64,000 nucleotides of DNA. Source: Motiliproteus sp036960175. Its GTDB lineage: Bacteria > Pseudomonadota > Gammaproteobacteria > Pseudomonadales > Balneatricaceae. Shown here in pieces: positions 33,245 through 41,970 of the stretch. Position 1 is the first letter of the stretch. The number at the start of each line of letters is the position of its first letter. Both the position numbers and the translations under genes were made by a program. The stretch lies in contig JBALWH010000019.1 of assembly GCA_036960175.1 (NCBI GenBank), positions 14,366-78,365 on the forward strand, given 5' to 3'. The notes below the pieces were generated by a model. The model was given only the letters and a program-made list of their open reading frames with translations, ran no database searches and was not told where the DNA came from.

Positions 33245-34012
33245 ATGAATAAGCATTCAGAAAATGAGACCCCGCTGGTTTCTATAGTGACAGTGGTATA
33301 TAACGGCGAGAAACATATATCCAGCGCTGTCGAGAGTGTTCTTAACCAAACCTATAATAATATTGAATATATTGTTATAGATGGAGGATCAAAAGACGCT
33401 ACTTTGGAGATACTAGATAAATACAAAAGCAGAATAGATGTCCTTATTAGTGAGCCTGATGAGGGTATTAGTGATGCTTTTAATAAGGGGGTTCGTAAAG
33501 CAACGGGAGCGATTATAGGGATTATTAATTCAGATGACTGGTATGAGCCTGATGCTGTGGAATCCGTGGTAGATCAGCTTCAGGAAAGTGATGCGTTTGT
33601 GTATGGTGGAATGCGAGTGTATTTAGATGATGATAGCTATGTCTATCAAGATCCTGAAGATGATTACTCTTTATCTATTAGATATAAAATGCCAACATTT
33701 AATTTTCCTACTGTTTTTTTTAAGGCTTCTATGTATGAAAAAGCAGGGCTTTTCGATAAACGTCTTAGCTATGCTATGGACTACGATTTGTTGCTTAGAT
33801 TGTTCAAAATGGGATTTTACGGAAAACCAATAAATAAACACATAGCAAACATGAGAACGGGAGGAGTATCTGTCCGAGATTACCCGCTGGTACGAAGGGA
33901 AGTTAAGATGATCTCAGTACGACATGGTTCGAATAAAAGCATAGCTGAGTTGTATTATTTTTACTATATGCTTAGGTACTTCGTAAGGTGTTTTATAAAG
34001 AAGGTGCTTTGA
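33245..34012 (+). CDS. GT2 family glycosyltransferase
   Basis: 255 residues, GT-A fold. PLVSIVTVVYNGEKHISSAV, YIVIDGGSKDATLEIL, EPDEGISDAFNKGV and the DxD-like GIINSDDWYEPDA site near residue 95 are followed by the acceptor-side segment AMDYDLLLRLF. This is the WcaA/WfgS-like group that adds a single sugar to the lipid-linked repeat. ATG at 33245 is preferred over an upstream TTG. The gene is more AT-rich than the epimerase before it, marking the start of an inserted serotype-type segment that runs to about 35.6 kb. Confidence 0.85.
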   Translation: MNKHSENETPLVSIVTVVYNGEKHISSAVESVLNQTYNNIEYIVIDGGSKDATLEILDKYKSRIDVLISEPDEGISDAFNKGVRKATGAIIGIINSDDWYEPDAVESVVDQLQESDAFVYGGMRVYLDDDSYVYQDPEDDYSLSIRYKMPTFNFPTVFFKASMYEKAGLFDKRLSYAMDYDLLLRLFKMGFYGKPINKHIANMRTGGVSVRDYPLVRREVKMISVRHGSNKSIAELYYFYYMLRYFVRCFIKKVL

Positions 34013-34066
34013 TTTTTTTATTTTTGTAAATGTCACTTTTTCTGGCTTTTACGGAGGCGGGGATTC

Positions 34067-34780
34067 ATGAGTATGTTAAAAGATTTTTTAAAAAGACTTT
34101 TAGGACCAGCTTTTTATCGGTTACATGATCGAGCTTATGGGAAAAAGCTAGAGTTGAAGTTTTGGAGTAAATGGGTTGAAAGTCAGGGTTTGGCTTGGAA
34201 GGGCGATTACGCAAAGAGACTTGATCCCAATACTAAAGTCGCTGGGCATCATAAGGAAATATTAGACAAGTATTTCTGTCCAGATATGAAAATACTGGAT
34301 GTAGGTAGTGGGCCAATTACAGGAGTTGGTTACTGCTATGATGGGAATGTTTTGAATATAACGGCCTGTGATCCTAACGCAGTTGAGTATAACGATATGC
34401 TGCAGGAAAAAAATATTGTTCCTCCTGTTGTTACTGTTTTTGCTCATGGTGAATCGTTGAGTGATGAGATCGAAGGCGAGTTCGAATGGATAAACTGTAA
34501 TAATGCTTTAGATCACGCTGGTAGGCCTGATAAGGTTTTAATTGAAATGAGGAAGCTTCTTAAGACGGGTGGAGTGGTATCTCTCTATCATGAAATTAAT
34601 GAAGGCGTTAGAGAGGGGTATAGAGGTTACCATAAGTGGAACATCAAGCCATCGGGAGTAGATGGGTTTTGCATTTGGAGTCCAAAGGAAAACATGGAAT
34701 ATAGAGGGGATTTCATGGGGTTGAATATATCTGTGCGAGAGCAAAGCGAACATGTTTTAATTATAATGGAAGATATTTAG
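34067..34780 (+). CDS. SAM-dependent methyltransferase (class I, small)
   Basis: 237 residues. KILDVGSGPITGVGYCYDG is motif I, NITACDPNAVEYNDML motif II, FEWINCNNALDHAGRPDKVL motif IV, and LLKTGGVVSLYHEINEG motif VI. A basic N terminus (LKDFLKRLLGPAFYRLHDRA) may bind lipid or lipid-linked substrate. Probably modifies a sugar of the repeat unit. Its 3' end overlaps the 3' end of the minus-strand glycosyltransferase by four bases, so the two genes converge with no room for a terminator. Confidence 0.7.
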   Translation: MSMLKDFLKRLLGPAFYRLHDRAYGKKLELKFWSKWVESQGLAWKGDYAKRLDPNTKVAGHHKEILDKYFCPDMKILDVGSGPITGVGYCYDGNVLNITACDPNAVEYNDMLQEKNIVPPVVTVFAHGESLSDEIEGEFEWINCNNALDHAGRPDKVLIEMRKLLKTGGVVSLYHEINEGVREGYRGYHKWNIKPSGVDGFCIWSPKENMEYRGDFMGLNISVREQSEHVLIIMEDI

Positions 34781-35589
34781 GGGGTGTTGTTTTTGTTTTC
34801 TGTGAGTTTTTTTATCTGAATTAGTAGCGATCTAGGTAGTATTGATTTTATGTATAGCATTCCTATTCCTATTATTCCTCGTAGTGGTAATTGTTTTTGA
34901 TGAATAAGGAACTTGGCTGTGTTGTTAAGTTGTTTTATTCTGTTTTTTCCAGTGATGCTGTTTTGATCGACTTCATATCTAACTAAAGGAATATCTAAGT
35001 TGGCTGTTTTGAAATGCTTGGCTAATCTAAAAAAGAAAACATAGTCTTCTATGTGTGCAAACTCTTTTGAGTAATAGCCTATCTTTTTTATTACCGTGGT
35101 TTTGAATATAACGCTAGGGTGGGCAAAGGGGTTTCTGAGCCAGATTTCCTTTAAAATTTCTTTGTGGCGAGTTTTGGGTTTGGTCTTGAAAAGTTGCTCT
35201 CCATCCAGAGCGGTATAGATTATTGAGGTGCCACAGAGTGCAATTTCAGGATTGGACGCCATGAATTCTTCCTGAATTCTAAATCGTTCACCTATGTTCC
35301 TATCTCCGCAATCTAGGCGAGCAATATATTTGTATTTAGAATGGCTGAGAATATAGCGTAGCCCTGCGTTCAAAGCGGTTACTATTCCGCCGTTTTCGGT
35401 AAGGTAGATCAGTTTGATGTCGCCCTTGGCAAGGAATGCTTCGTTGGTTTTTTCTTCACTGATTCTATCTTTGCTGCCATCATCCACGATACAAATATCT
35501 ACGCATTCAGTTGGGGCTATGGATGCAATGCTTCGGTATAATCCGTCGGGATTGTTGTAGTGAGGAATGAGAACGCAGGTTTTATTCAT
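34777..35589 (-). CDS. GT2 family glycosyltransferase, opposite orientation
   Basis: 270 residues on the minus strand. TCVLIPHYNNPDGLYRSI, ICIVDDGSKDR, GGIVTALNAGLRYIL, YIARLDCGDRNIGERF (DxxD metal site), and NPFAHPSVIFKTTVIKKIG with HIEDYVFFFRLA place it in the WcaA-type GT2 group. It is the only minus-strand polysaccharide gene in the island. It ends inside the methyltransferase gene and starts 75 bp from the divergent GT4 gene, so it needs its own promoter in that gap. It would transfer one sugar in the cytoplasm, or may be an acquired gene not wired into the main operon. Confidence 0.85.
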   Translation of the reverse strand: MNKTCVLIPHYNNPDGLYRSIASIAPTECVDICIVDDGSKDRISEEKTNEAFLAKGDIKLIYLTENGGIVTALNAGLRYILSHSKYKYIARLDCGDRNIGERFRIQEEFMASNPEIALCGTSIIYTALDGEQLFKTKPKTRHKEILKEIWLRNPFAHPSVIFKTTVIKKIGYYSKEFAHIEDYVFFFRLAKHFKTANLDIPLVRYEVDQNSITGKNRIKQLNNTAKFLIHQKQLPLRGIIGIGMLYIKSILPRSLLIQIKKLTENKNNTP

Positions 35590-35667
35590 ACTCGACAGTT
35601 TTATGTGCAGATATTGAAAATCTATTATGTATGTTTTCTGGGGTAATGAATATAAGGACGGATATTG

Positions 35668-36807
35668 ATGTCTAGGATTTTGATGGTTACGACCGTCGAT
35701 ATTACCTTGCAGGCCTTCCTGTTACCGTTGGCAACTTCTTTTCGGGAGCGGGGCTTCTTTGTTGATTGTTTAGCATGTGGTGCTAGCGGTAATGCCAATC
35801 TCAGATCCCATTTCGACGCTGTCTACGACGCCGGTTGGAGCAGGCGTGTTTTGGAAAATAAACAGTTCTTCAATATTGTGCATGAGTTGAGGACGTTGGT
35901 GAGTGATAACCACTATGACGTCGTCCATGTCCATACCCCTATAGCCGGCCTTATCGTTAGATTTGCATTACGGAATTTGCGCAGCAGAAAAAAAGTGAAG
36001 GTGATATATACGGCTCATGGCTTTCATTTTTGTGAGACCAATGGTTGGCTTAAGAATTTTATTTATAGGTCGATTGAGCGGGTTGCAGGTCGTTGGTTGG
36101 ACGCCATCATTACCATTAACGAAGATGATTATCGTGCCTGCACTGAGCAACTCAGAATTCCTCTGGCTAAAGTTTATAAATTTCCTGGGGTAGGGATAGC
36201 AACCGACTGTTATCCGAGGGCAGTCGCTTCAGGTCAGGAGCGTGAATTGCTGGTCTCTCTCGATATTGAGCGCTTCAAATTCCGGTTAATCATGGTCGCC
36301 GAATTTAATCCGGGTAAGCGTCATATTGACGCCATCGATGCACTCACTCGTCTGAATAATCCGTCTGTGGTCCTCATGTGTGCAGGAGTGGGGCCGTTAA
36401 TGGAGCAGGTTAAGCAATATGCCTATGATAAGGGCGTTTCCGGTCAGGTCCGTTTTCTTGGCTTTCGTTCGGATATTCCAGAATTGCTGGCTATATCTGA
36501 TTTGGCGGTGTTTCCTTCCATTCGTGAGGGGTTGCCGCGGTTTGTCATGGAGGCTATGGCTTCTGGTGTGCCGGTGGTTGGATACAATATCCGGGGAGTT
36601 AGGGATCTATTGAGCGCTGGCGTCGGAGTATTGTGTGATCCTTATGATGTGCAAGGGCTTGCGGAGGGGGTTGAAAGTTTATTGGAATCAGAAGAACAGC
36701 GCGCCAAATTAGCTGCAAAAGGTCTGGAACGAATTAGAGATTATGACGTGAGCCTCGTCATCAAGGCTCATGATGAATTGTATAATGAGCTACTCGAGAA
36801 AGCCTGA
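35668..36807 (+). CDS. GT4 family glycosyltransferase (PglA/CapM-like)
   Basis: 379 residues, GT-B fold. N-terminal domain: RILMVTTVDITLQAFLLP, DVVHVHTPIAGLIVR, YTAHGFHFCETNGWLKN; C-terminal domain: MVAEFNPGKRHIDAIDAL, VRFLGFRSDIPELLAISDLA, SIREGLPRFVMEAMASGVPV (EX7E). The 'AHGFHF' group is the one encoded next to PglC-type initiating enzymes and adds the second sugar (often a HexNAc) to a bacillosamine-type first sugar. ATG 35668 follows AAGGA. It leads a compact run glycosyltransferase-pglC-pglD-pglE; the next start lies one base beyond its stop codon. Confidence 0.88.
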   Translation: MSRILMVTTVDITLQAFLLPLATSFRERGFFVDCLACGASGNANLRSHFDAVYDAGWSRRVLENKQFFNIVHELRTLVSDNHYDVVHVHTPIAGLIVRFALRNLRSRKKVKVIYTAHGFHFCETNGWLKNFIYRSIERVAGRWLDAIITINEDDYRACTEQLRIPLAKVYKFPGVGIATDCYPRAVASGQERELLVSLDIERFKFRLIMVAEFNPGKRHIDAIDALTRLNNPSVVLMCAGVGPLMEQVKQYAYDKGVSGQVRFLGFRSDIPELLAISDLAVFPSIREGLPRFVMEAMASGVPVVGYNIRGVRDLLSAGVGVLCDPYDVQGLAEGVESLLESEEQRAKLAAKGLERIRDYDVSLVIKAHDELYNELLEKA

Positions 36808-36808
36808 T

Positions 36809-37417
36809 ATGAAGCGAGTATTTGATCTGTTGGTGGCGTTCTCAGCATTGTTATTACTATCTCCTGTTTTATTCGTTGTTTATCTCCTGATAAGAACCAA
36901 CTTGGGTAAGCCCGTACTGTTTCGGCAGGTGCGGCCAGGATATCTTGGGAAGCCTTTCGAAATGGTTAAGTTCCGGACTATGTTGGACACTGTAGATAAA
37001 ACCGGTCATCTGCTGTCCGACGAACAGCGTTTGACTCCGTTAGGTCGATTTCTTCGCGCTGCCAGTCTCGATGAATTGCCAGAACTATGGAATGTGTTAA
37101 AAGGAGATATGAGCCTGGTAGGGCCACGGCCTCTTTTGATGGAATATTTGCCACTCTATAGTGAGCAGCAGGCGCGGCGGCATGAGGCTAAACCTGGAAT
37201 TACCGGCTGGGCGCAGGTGAATGGAAGAAATGCCATTTCTTGGGAAGAGAAATTTAACTTAGATGTATGGTATGTGGATAATCAATCTCTTTGGTTGGAT
37301 ATTAAAATAGTTTGGCTGACCTTTTATAAGGTTTTGCGCCGTGACGGAATCTCAAGTGATGATCATGCGACGATGCCTCATTTTAGAGGGACCCTTTCGA
37401 AAGATAACGGTGATTAA
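36809..37417 (+). CDS. pglC: Small initiating sugar-phosphate transferase (PglC-like)
   Basis: 202 residues: one N-terminal membrane (re-entrant) helix (FDLLVAFSALLLLSPVLF) and the catalytic domain with FRQVRPGYLGKPFEMVKFRT, RAASLDELPELWNVL (D-E pair), SLVGPRPLLMEYLPLYS, KPGITGWAQVNGRN. It lacks the four-helix and Rossmann extension of WcaJ, so it is the monotopic PglC/WecP class that puts a phospho-HexNAc (for PglC, UDP-diNAc-bacillosamine) on undecaprenyl phosphate. Start is the ATG one base after the previous stop. The dehydratase, aminotransferase and acetyltransferase needed for its donor are all nearby. Confidence 0.88.
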   Translation: MKRVFDLLVAFSALLLLSPVLFVVYLLIRTNLGKPVLFRQVRPGYLGKPFEMVKFRTMLDTVDKTGHLLSDEQRLTPLGRFLRAASLDELPELWNVLKGDMSLVGPRPLLMEYLPLYSEQQARRHEAKPGITGWAQVNGRNAISWEEKFNLDVWYVDNQSLWLDIKIVWLTFYKVLRRDGISSDDHATMPHFRGTLSKDNGD

Positions 37418-37522
37418 TCAATTAAGATTGCCGTCTTGATTCTAAGATTCATTGGCCATCAGAGAAGGTGGCACCAATAGGCTTTGTTATTCCTGCGAAA
37501 TTTGCTGATTCAGGATGGTGGA

Positions 37523-38149
37523 ATGAAAACTAAACTCCTTATTCTTGGGGCGGGTGGACACGGACATGTCGTTGCTGATGCTGCAGTGGCATCGAACCGT
37601 TGGTCAAGTGTAGCGTTTCTAGATGATCGGTTTCCCGAGCTTAAGCGGGCAGCCCAATGGGCTGTTGTGGATGTGATTGGAAATGCAAAAAAATGGAAAC
37701 ATGAATATCCTCAGGCAGTTGTTGCTGTTGGTGACAACGAAACTCGCTTGCAACTATCTCTTCAGCTTGAACTACTGGGTTTTGATCTAGTTTCAGTTAT
37801 TCACCCTAGTGCAGCAATCAGTACGTCGTCTAATATTGCGAAAGGCTCTGTGATGCTTGCTAATTCAGTAGTAAATATAGGTGGTTCTTTAGGCAAGGCT
37901 AGCATCGTTAATACAGGAGCTATTGTTGATCACGACTGTGTTATTGGAGAAGCCGTGCATATATCTCCTGGGTGCAATTTAGCTGGAGCGGTTTCTGTGG
38001 GAAATAATTCTTGGCTGGGCATTGGCAGTTCTTATCTTCCTGGTATTGTTATCGGTAAATATTGCACTATCGGCGCTGGGGCAGTAGTTCTAACCGATAT
38101 CCCAGATAATTGCACAGCCGTGGGTATTCCCGCCAAAATCATCAGTTGA
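37523..38149 (+). CDS. pglD: PglD/NeuD-type sugar N-acetyltransferase
   Basis: 208 residues. N-terminal Rossmann-like part LLILGAGGHGHVVADAAVAS, then a left-handed beta-helix of hexapeptide repeats (SAAISTSSNIAKGSVMLANS, IVNTGAIVDHDCVIGE, VHISPGCNLAGAVSVG) with the catalytic His in DHDCVIG, ending DIPDNCTAVGIPAKII. PglD acetylates the 4-amino group of UDP-4-amino-4,6-dideoxy-HexNAc. ATG at 37523 fits the family start, although the frame is open further upstream. It is 12 bases from pglE, with which it forms a functional pair. Confidence 0.88.
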   Translation: MKTKLLILGAGGHGHVVADAAVASNRWSSVAFLDDRFPELKRAAQWAVVDVIGNAKKWKHEYPQAVVAVGDNETRLQLSLQLELLGFDLVSVIHPSAAISTSSNIAKGSVMLANSVVNIGGSLGKASIVNTGAIVDHDCVIGEAVHISPGCNLAGAVSVGNNSWLGIGSSYLPGIVIGKYCTIGAGAVVLTDIPDNCTAVGIPAKIIS

Positions 38150-38161
38150 TGTGGTTCAAAA

Positions 38162-39340
38162 ATGTTAAATAGTTTCTTTCCCCCCTGGCCCAGTTTTTCT
38201 CAGGATGAACGTCATGCCGTTGACGCCGTGCTGGAAAGTGGACGGGTAAATTACTGGACTGGTGATCAGGGTAAATTGTTTGAGCAGGAATTTGCTGCTT
38301 ATTCCGGTTGTCAGTACGGCATTGCTCTGGCCAATGGTACGTTGGCATTGGAACTAGCTCTAAGGGCTGTAGGTATTGGTGAAGGCGATGAAGTGGTGGT
38401 TACTTCAAGGACCTTTATAGCCTCTGCCAGTGCCATCGTAATGGTGGGAGCCACTCCAGTATTTGCTGATGTCGACCCAGACTCTCAGAATATTACCGCA
38501 GAGACCATTCGCCAGGTTATTTCTCCAAAAACCAAAGGGGTTGTATGTGTCCATTTGGCGGGCTGGCCTTGTGATATGGATCCGATCCTAGAAATGGCTC
38601 GCGCCGAAGGGCTTAAAGTTATAGAAGATTGTGCCCAGGCTCATGGGGCAAGTTATAAAGATCGTCCGGTGGGTTCTTTAGGCGATGTCGCCGCTTTTTC
38701 ATTCTGCCAAGATAAGATCATGAGCACGGGTGGTGAAGGTGGCATGTTGCTGACTAATAATGCGGCATATTGGAAGAAAGCCTGGGCATTTAAAGATCAC
38801 GGCAAGGACTGGGATGAAGTAAATCGCCAAGATCATCCCCCGGGGTTTCGTTGGTTGCATAATAGTTTTGGATCTAATTATCGATTAACGGAAATGCAGT
38901 CTGCCATTGGTCGAGTTCAGCTTAAAAAACTAGATCAATGGCGAGCACTTCGAAAAAGTAATGCGGAAATTTTAAATAGTGCGGTTAAGGACACACAGTT
39001 GGCGCGGATAACGGCTCCTGCTGCGGGCATTATTCATGCTCATTACAAACACTATATATTTCTTAATCAAGAATTCTTGAAGAAAAGCTGGAGTAGAGAT
39101 CGAATAATGGCGGCTATTCAAGATGCAGGTGTTCCTTGCTTTAGCGGCTCTTGTTCAGAAATCTATCTGGAAAAAGCTTTCAAGCTTGGGCAGTTAGCTC
39201 CTGAAGCATCATTGCCGGTCGCTAAACAACTGGGTGAAACCAGTCTGATGTTTTTAGTGCATCCAACGATTTTGATGGAAGATATGGAGGCTGCGAGCAA
39301 TGTAGTCTCTACTATATTTAATCAAGCTTGCTCGTCATAG
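38162..39340 (+). CDS. pglE: UDP-4-keto-6-deoxy-HexNAc 4-aminotransferase (PglE-like, DegT family)
   Basis: 392 residues. WTGDQGKLFEQEFAAYSG, ALANGTLALELALRA, TSRTFIASASAI, VIEDCAQAHGASY, and AFSFCQDKIMSTGGEGGML with the PLP-binding lysine mark a true aminotransferase; compare colD, where this residue is His. It would aminate the product of the WbpM-type dehydratase using glutamate. With pglD and pglC it completes a bacillosamine-type pathway. It is the last gene of the third polysaccharide block; 128 bp of AT-rich DNA separate it from the H-NS-like gene. Confidence 0.9.
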   Translation: MLNSFFPPWPSFSQDERHAVDAVLESGRVNYWTGDQGKLFEQEFAAYSGCQYGIALANGTLALELALRAVGIGEGDEVVVTSRTFIASASAIVMVGATPVFADVDPDSQNITAETIRQVISPKTKGVVCVHLAGWPCDMDPILEMARAEGLKVIEDCAQAHGASYKDRPVGSLGDVAAFSFCQDKIMSTGGEGGMLLTNNAAYWKKAWAFKDHGKDWDEVNRQDHPPGFRWLHNSFGSNYRLTEMQSAIGRVQLKKLDQWRALRKSNAEILNSAVKDTQLARITAPAAGIIHAHYKHYIFLNQEFLKKSWSRDRIMAAIQDAGVPCFSGSCSEIYLEKAFKLGQLAPEASLPVAKQLGETSLMFLVHPTILMEDMEAASNVVSTIFNQACSS

Positions 39341-39468
39341 GCGAGGACTGATTAATAATCCAGATGTTCTTTTCTATTTTAATTTTATTAATTATTTGCG
39401 TTTCTTTTTCAATCAGCTTATTTTTAATGTATCTGTATTTTATGTGTTCTTATATCCGGGGTTAAATA

Positions 39469-39870
39469 ATGTCTGACGTGCTCAATGTCCTTACTCGCAA
39501 AACATCACTTCGTAAAGCGTGCCGTGAAATATCGCTAGTTGATATGGAAAAGTTGGCTGAGAGTTTGTCTGAAGTAATTGAAGAGCGAAAAGTGGCTGAA
39601 GTTGCGCTATTGGCAGAGCAAAAGGATAAGCGTGCTAAGCTGGAATCCTTGAAGAAAGAAATTCTTAGTTCAGGGATTGATCTTGCTGATCTGGTAAAGT
39701 CTTTTGAAGGTAGTGTTGCTACGAAGAAAAAAGGCTCAGTAAAGCCAAAGTATGAGATTAAAGGTGCGGATGGAGCTCTGCATCAATGGACTGGTCGTGG
39801 ACGCACGCCTAAGGTGTTTCAGCAGTTTTTTGATCAGGGCGGTTCAAAGGAGCAGTGCTTGATCAAGTAA
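39469..39870 (+). CDS. H-NS family nucleoid/silencer protein
   Basis: 133 residues. An N-terminal coiled coil (about 15-65: EKLAESLSEVIEERKVAEVA and on) for oligomerisation, a linker with KKKGSVKPK, and a C-terminal DNA-binding domain with WTGRGRTPKVFQQFF, the H-NS minor-groove loop. Such proteins bind AT-rich, often acquired DNA and silence it. It sits at the right edge of the AT-rich polysaccharide island, with its own terminator, in a species group where MvaT is the more usual silencer. Whether it regulates the island is inference. Confidence 0.85.
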   Translation: MSDVLNVLTRKTSLRKACREISLVDMEKLAESLSEVIEERKVAEVALLAEQKDKRAKLESLKKEILSSGIDLADLVKSFEGSVATKKKGSVKPKYEIKGADGALHQWTGRGRTPKVFQQFFDQGGSKEQCLIK

Positions 39871-39884
39871 TAAGGTCTACTGAG

Positions 39885-39911
39885 AAAAGGTGCGCATGTC
39901 GCACCTTTTTT
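39885..39911 (+). terminator. Intrinsic terminator of the H-NS-like gene
   Basis: AAAAGGTGCG, loop CATGT, CGCACCTTTTTT: a ten-base stem running straight into T residues, 15 bp after the stop codon. It separates the polysaccharide island from the housekeeping genes. The next 290 bp up to rluB contain no gene that I can support and should hold the rluB promoter. Confidence 0.85.
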
Positions 39912-40203
39912 GTTTTTTAAGGATTTAAGTTTTTCCGTTTGTATCCTGCTGTTATCATTCCTCCTCAGACACCGATTTATTTGTCGATTGTTTTTTTGCA
40001 GATCTATCATCTCTGAACCTCTGGCAATAATTTCCTACTGTTGGCTTAGCTTAAATGCGGCAGCTGGCTTGTTTGTTGAAAAAATAGACTGTCGCTTATG
40101 AACTTGTTTGAGCGTGGTTGTATACTTGAATTAATTTGATTGTTTTAAAAAGGGCTTACGCTCTTCGAAACACCACTAATGTTTATGCTTTGGGTATCTC
40201 ATA

Positions 40204-41085
40204 ATGTCTGATGAAAAGCTTCATAAAGTTCTCGCACGCTGCGGTTTGGGATCACGGCGGGAGATGGAGCGCTGGATTTTGGAAGGGCGTATTTTGGTTA
40301 ATGGTGAACGCGCATCTTTGGGAGACAGGATTACCGCTAGTGATCAGGTGCAGGCCGATGGTCGTAGCGTCGATATTACCAAGTCTGAGGCCCAAGGCTG
40401 CCGGGTTATTTTGTATAACAAGCCGGTTGGTGAAGTCTGTACCCGTGATGATCCAGAAGGGCGGCCAACGGTTTTTGAAAAATTGCCAAAGCTGGCTGGT
40501 GGTCGTTGGATTTCCGTCGGGCGCCTTGATATCAATACCAGCGGTTTATTACTGTTTACCAATGATGGCGAGTTGGCAAACAAACTGATGCATCCTTCCA
40601 GTGGTGTCGACCGTGAATATGCGGTGCGTGTTCATGGTGAGGTGACGGATGATATGGTTAAGAGTCTGAAGTCTGGAGTCATGCTCGAAGACGGAATGGC
40701 TAGGTTTGCGGATATTCAGCACTTTGATGGTAGTGGTCGTAATCAGTGGTATCACGTGGTTCTGATGGAAGGGCGTAATCGAGAGGTTAGGCGTCTTTGG
40801 GAGTCTCAGGAGCTGGAAGTGAGTCGCTTGAAGCGCGTACGTTATGGCTGCATATTTATGCCTAAATCGCTCTCGATGGGGCAGTGGGCAGAGCTTAGCC
40901 AGAAAGAATTAAATGATCTGTGCGATTTGGTTGAGCTACCGCGCAGAACGATGAAAGCTAAAACTCCTGGTCAGCAAGAAGCCGATAAGCGAGCTCAGCG
41001 TAGAGCCAAACCTATTGCAGGAAAGCAGGTCGGAAGAAACAGCAGGAGTGGAGAGCGGCCCCCTGCCGGTCGACGAGGTCGCTGA
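40204..41085 (+). CDS. rluB: 23S rRNA pseudouridine(2605) synthase
   Basis: 293 residues. N-terminal S4 RNA-binding domain (KLHKVLARCGLGSRREMERW), NKPVGEVCT, and the catalytic GRLDINTSGLLLFTNDGELA with the nucleophilic Asp near residue 103; EGRNREVRRLW follows. The basic C-terminal tail (from about 250) is rich in Lys, Arg and Gly, as in RluB. It modifies helix 89 of 23S rRNA. RluE/RluF are alternatives, but the S4 domain and long tail favour RluB. It is the first conserved housekeeping gene right of the island and converges with yciK. Confidence 0.9.
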   Translation: MSDEKLHKVLARCGLGSRREMERWILEGRILVNGERASLGDRITASDQVQADGRSVDITKSEAQGCRVILYNKPVGEVCTRDDPEGRPTVFEKLPKLAGGRWISVGRLDINTSGLLLFTNDGELANKLMHPSSGVDREYAVRVHGEVTDDMVKSLKSGVMLEDGMARFADIQHFDGSGRNQWYHVVLMEGRNREVRRLWESQELEVSRLKRVRYGCIFMPKSLSMGQWAELSQKELNDLCDLVELPRRTMKAKTPGQQEADKRAQRRAKPIAGKQVGRNSRSGERPPAGRRGR

Positions 41086-41159
41086 CTGTATGCGGCGGGG
41101 GTATAAATGTCGCGCCCTAAGCTTGGAGTTGCAATGGCCCGCAGCTCCGAAAGTTGCAA

Positions 41160-41906
41160 TTACCCCTGTTGCGCGTTCATGGCTTGGCCATTTATGCCCT
41201 TGCTGTCTAGTCCCATCAGGTACAGGTACAGGGGCATGATTTCTTCTGGTGCTGCGATTGAGTTGGGGTTTTCGCCTGGATAGGCTGCGGCTCGCATGTT
41301 CGTTCGAGTGGCACCGGGATTGATTGAGTTTACGCGAATGTTGGAGATGCTTTCCAGTTCGTCTGCTAGTACCTGCATAAGCCCTTCTGTGGCGAACTTA
41401 GACACGCTGTATGCTCCCCAGTAAGCCTTACCCTGATGGCTGACGCCGGAGCCTGTGAATATCACAGAAGCGTCTTCCGACAGTTTTAGTAGCGGGATCA
41501 TCGCTTGGGTCAGGAAGAACTGGGCGTTTAGATTAACCTGTATAACTTGATTCCAGATCGTCGGGTCGTAGTTTTCAATAGGGGTGCGTACTCCCAAAAC
41601 CCCTGCGTTGTTCAATAGTCCATCGAGTTGGCCAAATTCATCCTCTATAGTGGCGGCTAAAGCTTCATAGTCGTGGAGAGCGGCACCTTCCATGTTGATT
41701 GGAAAAATTGCGGGCTGAGGTCCGCCCGCAGCTTCGATAGAGTCATAGACTTCTTCCAGCTTTTTGGTTGTTCGTCCTGCCAGGATTACAGTGGCGCCAT
41801 GGACGGCATAGGCAATAGCGGCAGCGCGGCCAATGCCATCTCCAGCACCAGTGACCAGTATGGTGCGGTTGGCAAGAAGATTGGCAGGGGCTTGGTAATC
41901 GAACAT
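41160..41906 (-). CDS. yciK: YciK family short-chain oxidoreductase
   Basis: 248 residues. ILVTGAGDGIGRAAAIAYA cofactor loop, LLNNAGVLG, FTGSGVSHQ and YWGAYSVSKFATEGLM (YxxxK). The set and length match YciK, an SDR of unknown substrate found next to ubiG and a phosphatase in pseudomonads. The three minus-strand genes yciK, HAD phosphatase and ubiG run in one direction, ubiG first, with short gaps, and are probably one operon driven from the ubiG-gyrA intergenic region. Confidence 0.9.
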   Translation of the reverse strand: MFDYQAPANLLANRTILVTGAGDGIGRAAAIAYAVHGATVILAGRTTKKLEEVYDSIEAAGGPQPAIFPINMEGAALHDYEALAATIEDEFGQLDGLLNNAGVLGVRTPIENYDPTIWNQVIQVNLNAQFFLTQAMIPLLKLSEDASVIFTGSGVSHQGKAYWGAYSVSKFATEGLMQVLADELESISNIRVNSINPGATRTNMRAAAYPGENPNSIAAPEEIMPLYLYLMGLDSKGINGQAMNAQQG

Positions 41907-41970
41907 AATTTTTCCTTAGCGTGAATGGAAGAAGGCTGTATTCAGTTTAGCGGTTTTGAATAGTCTGTCA

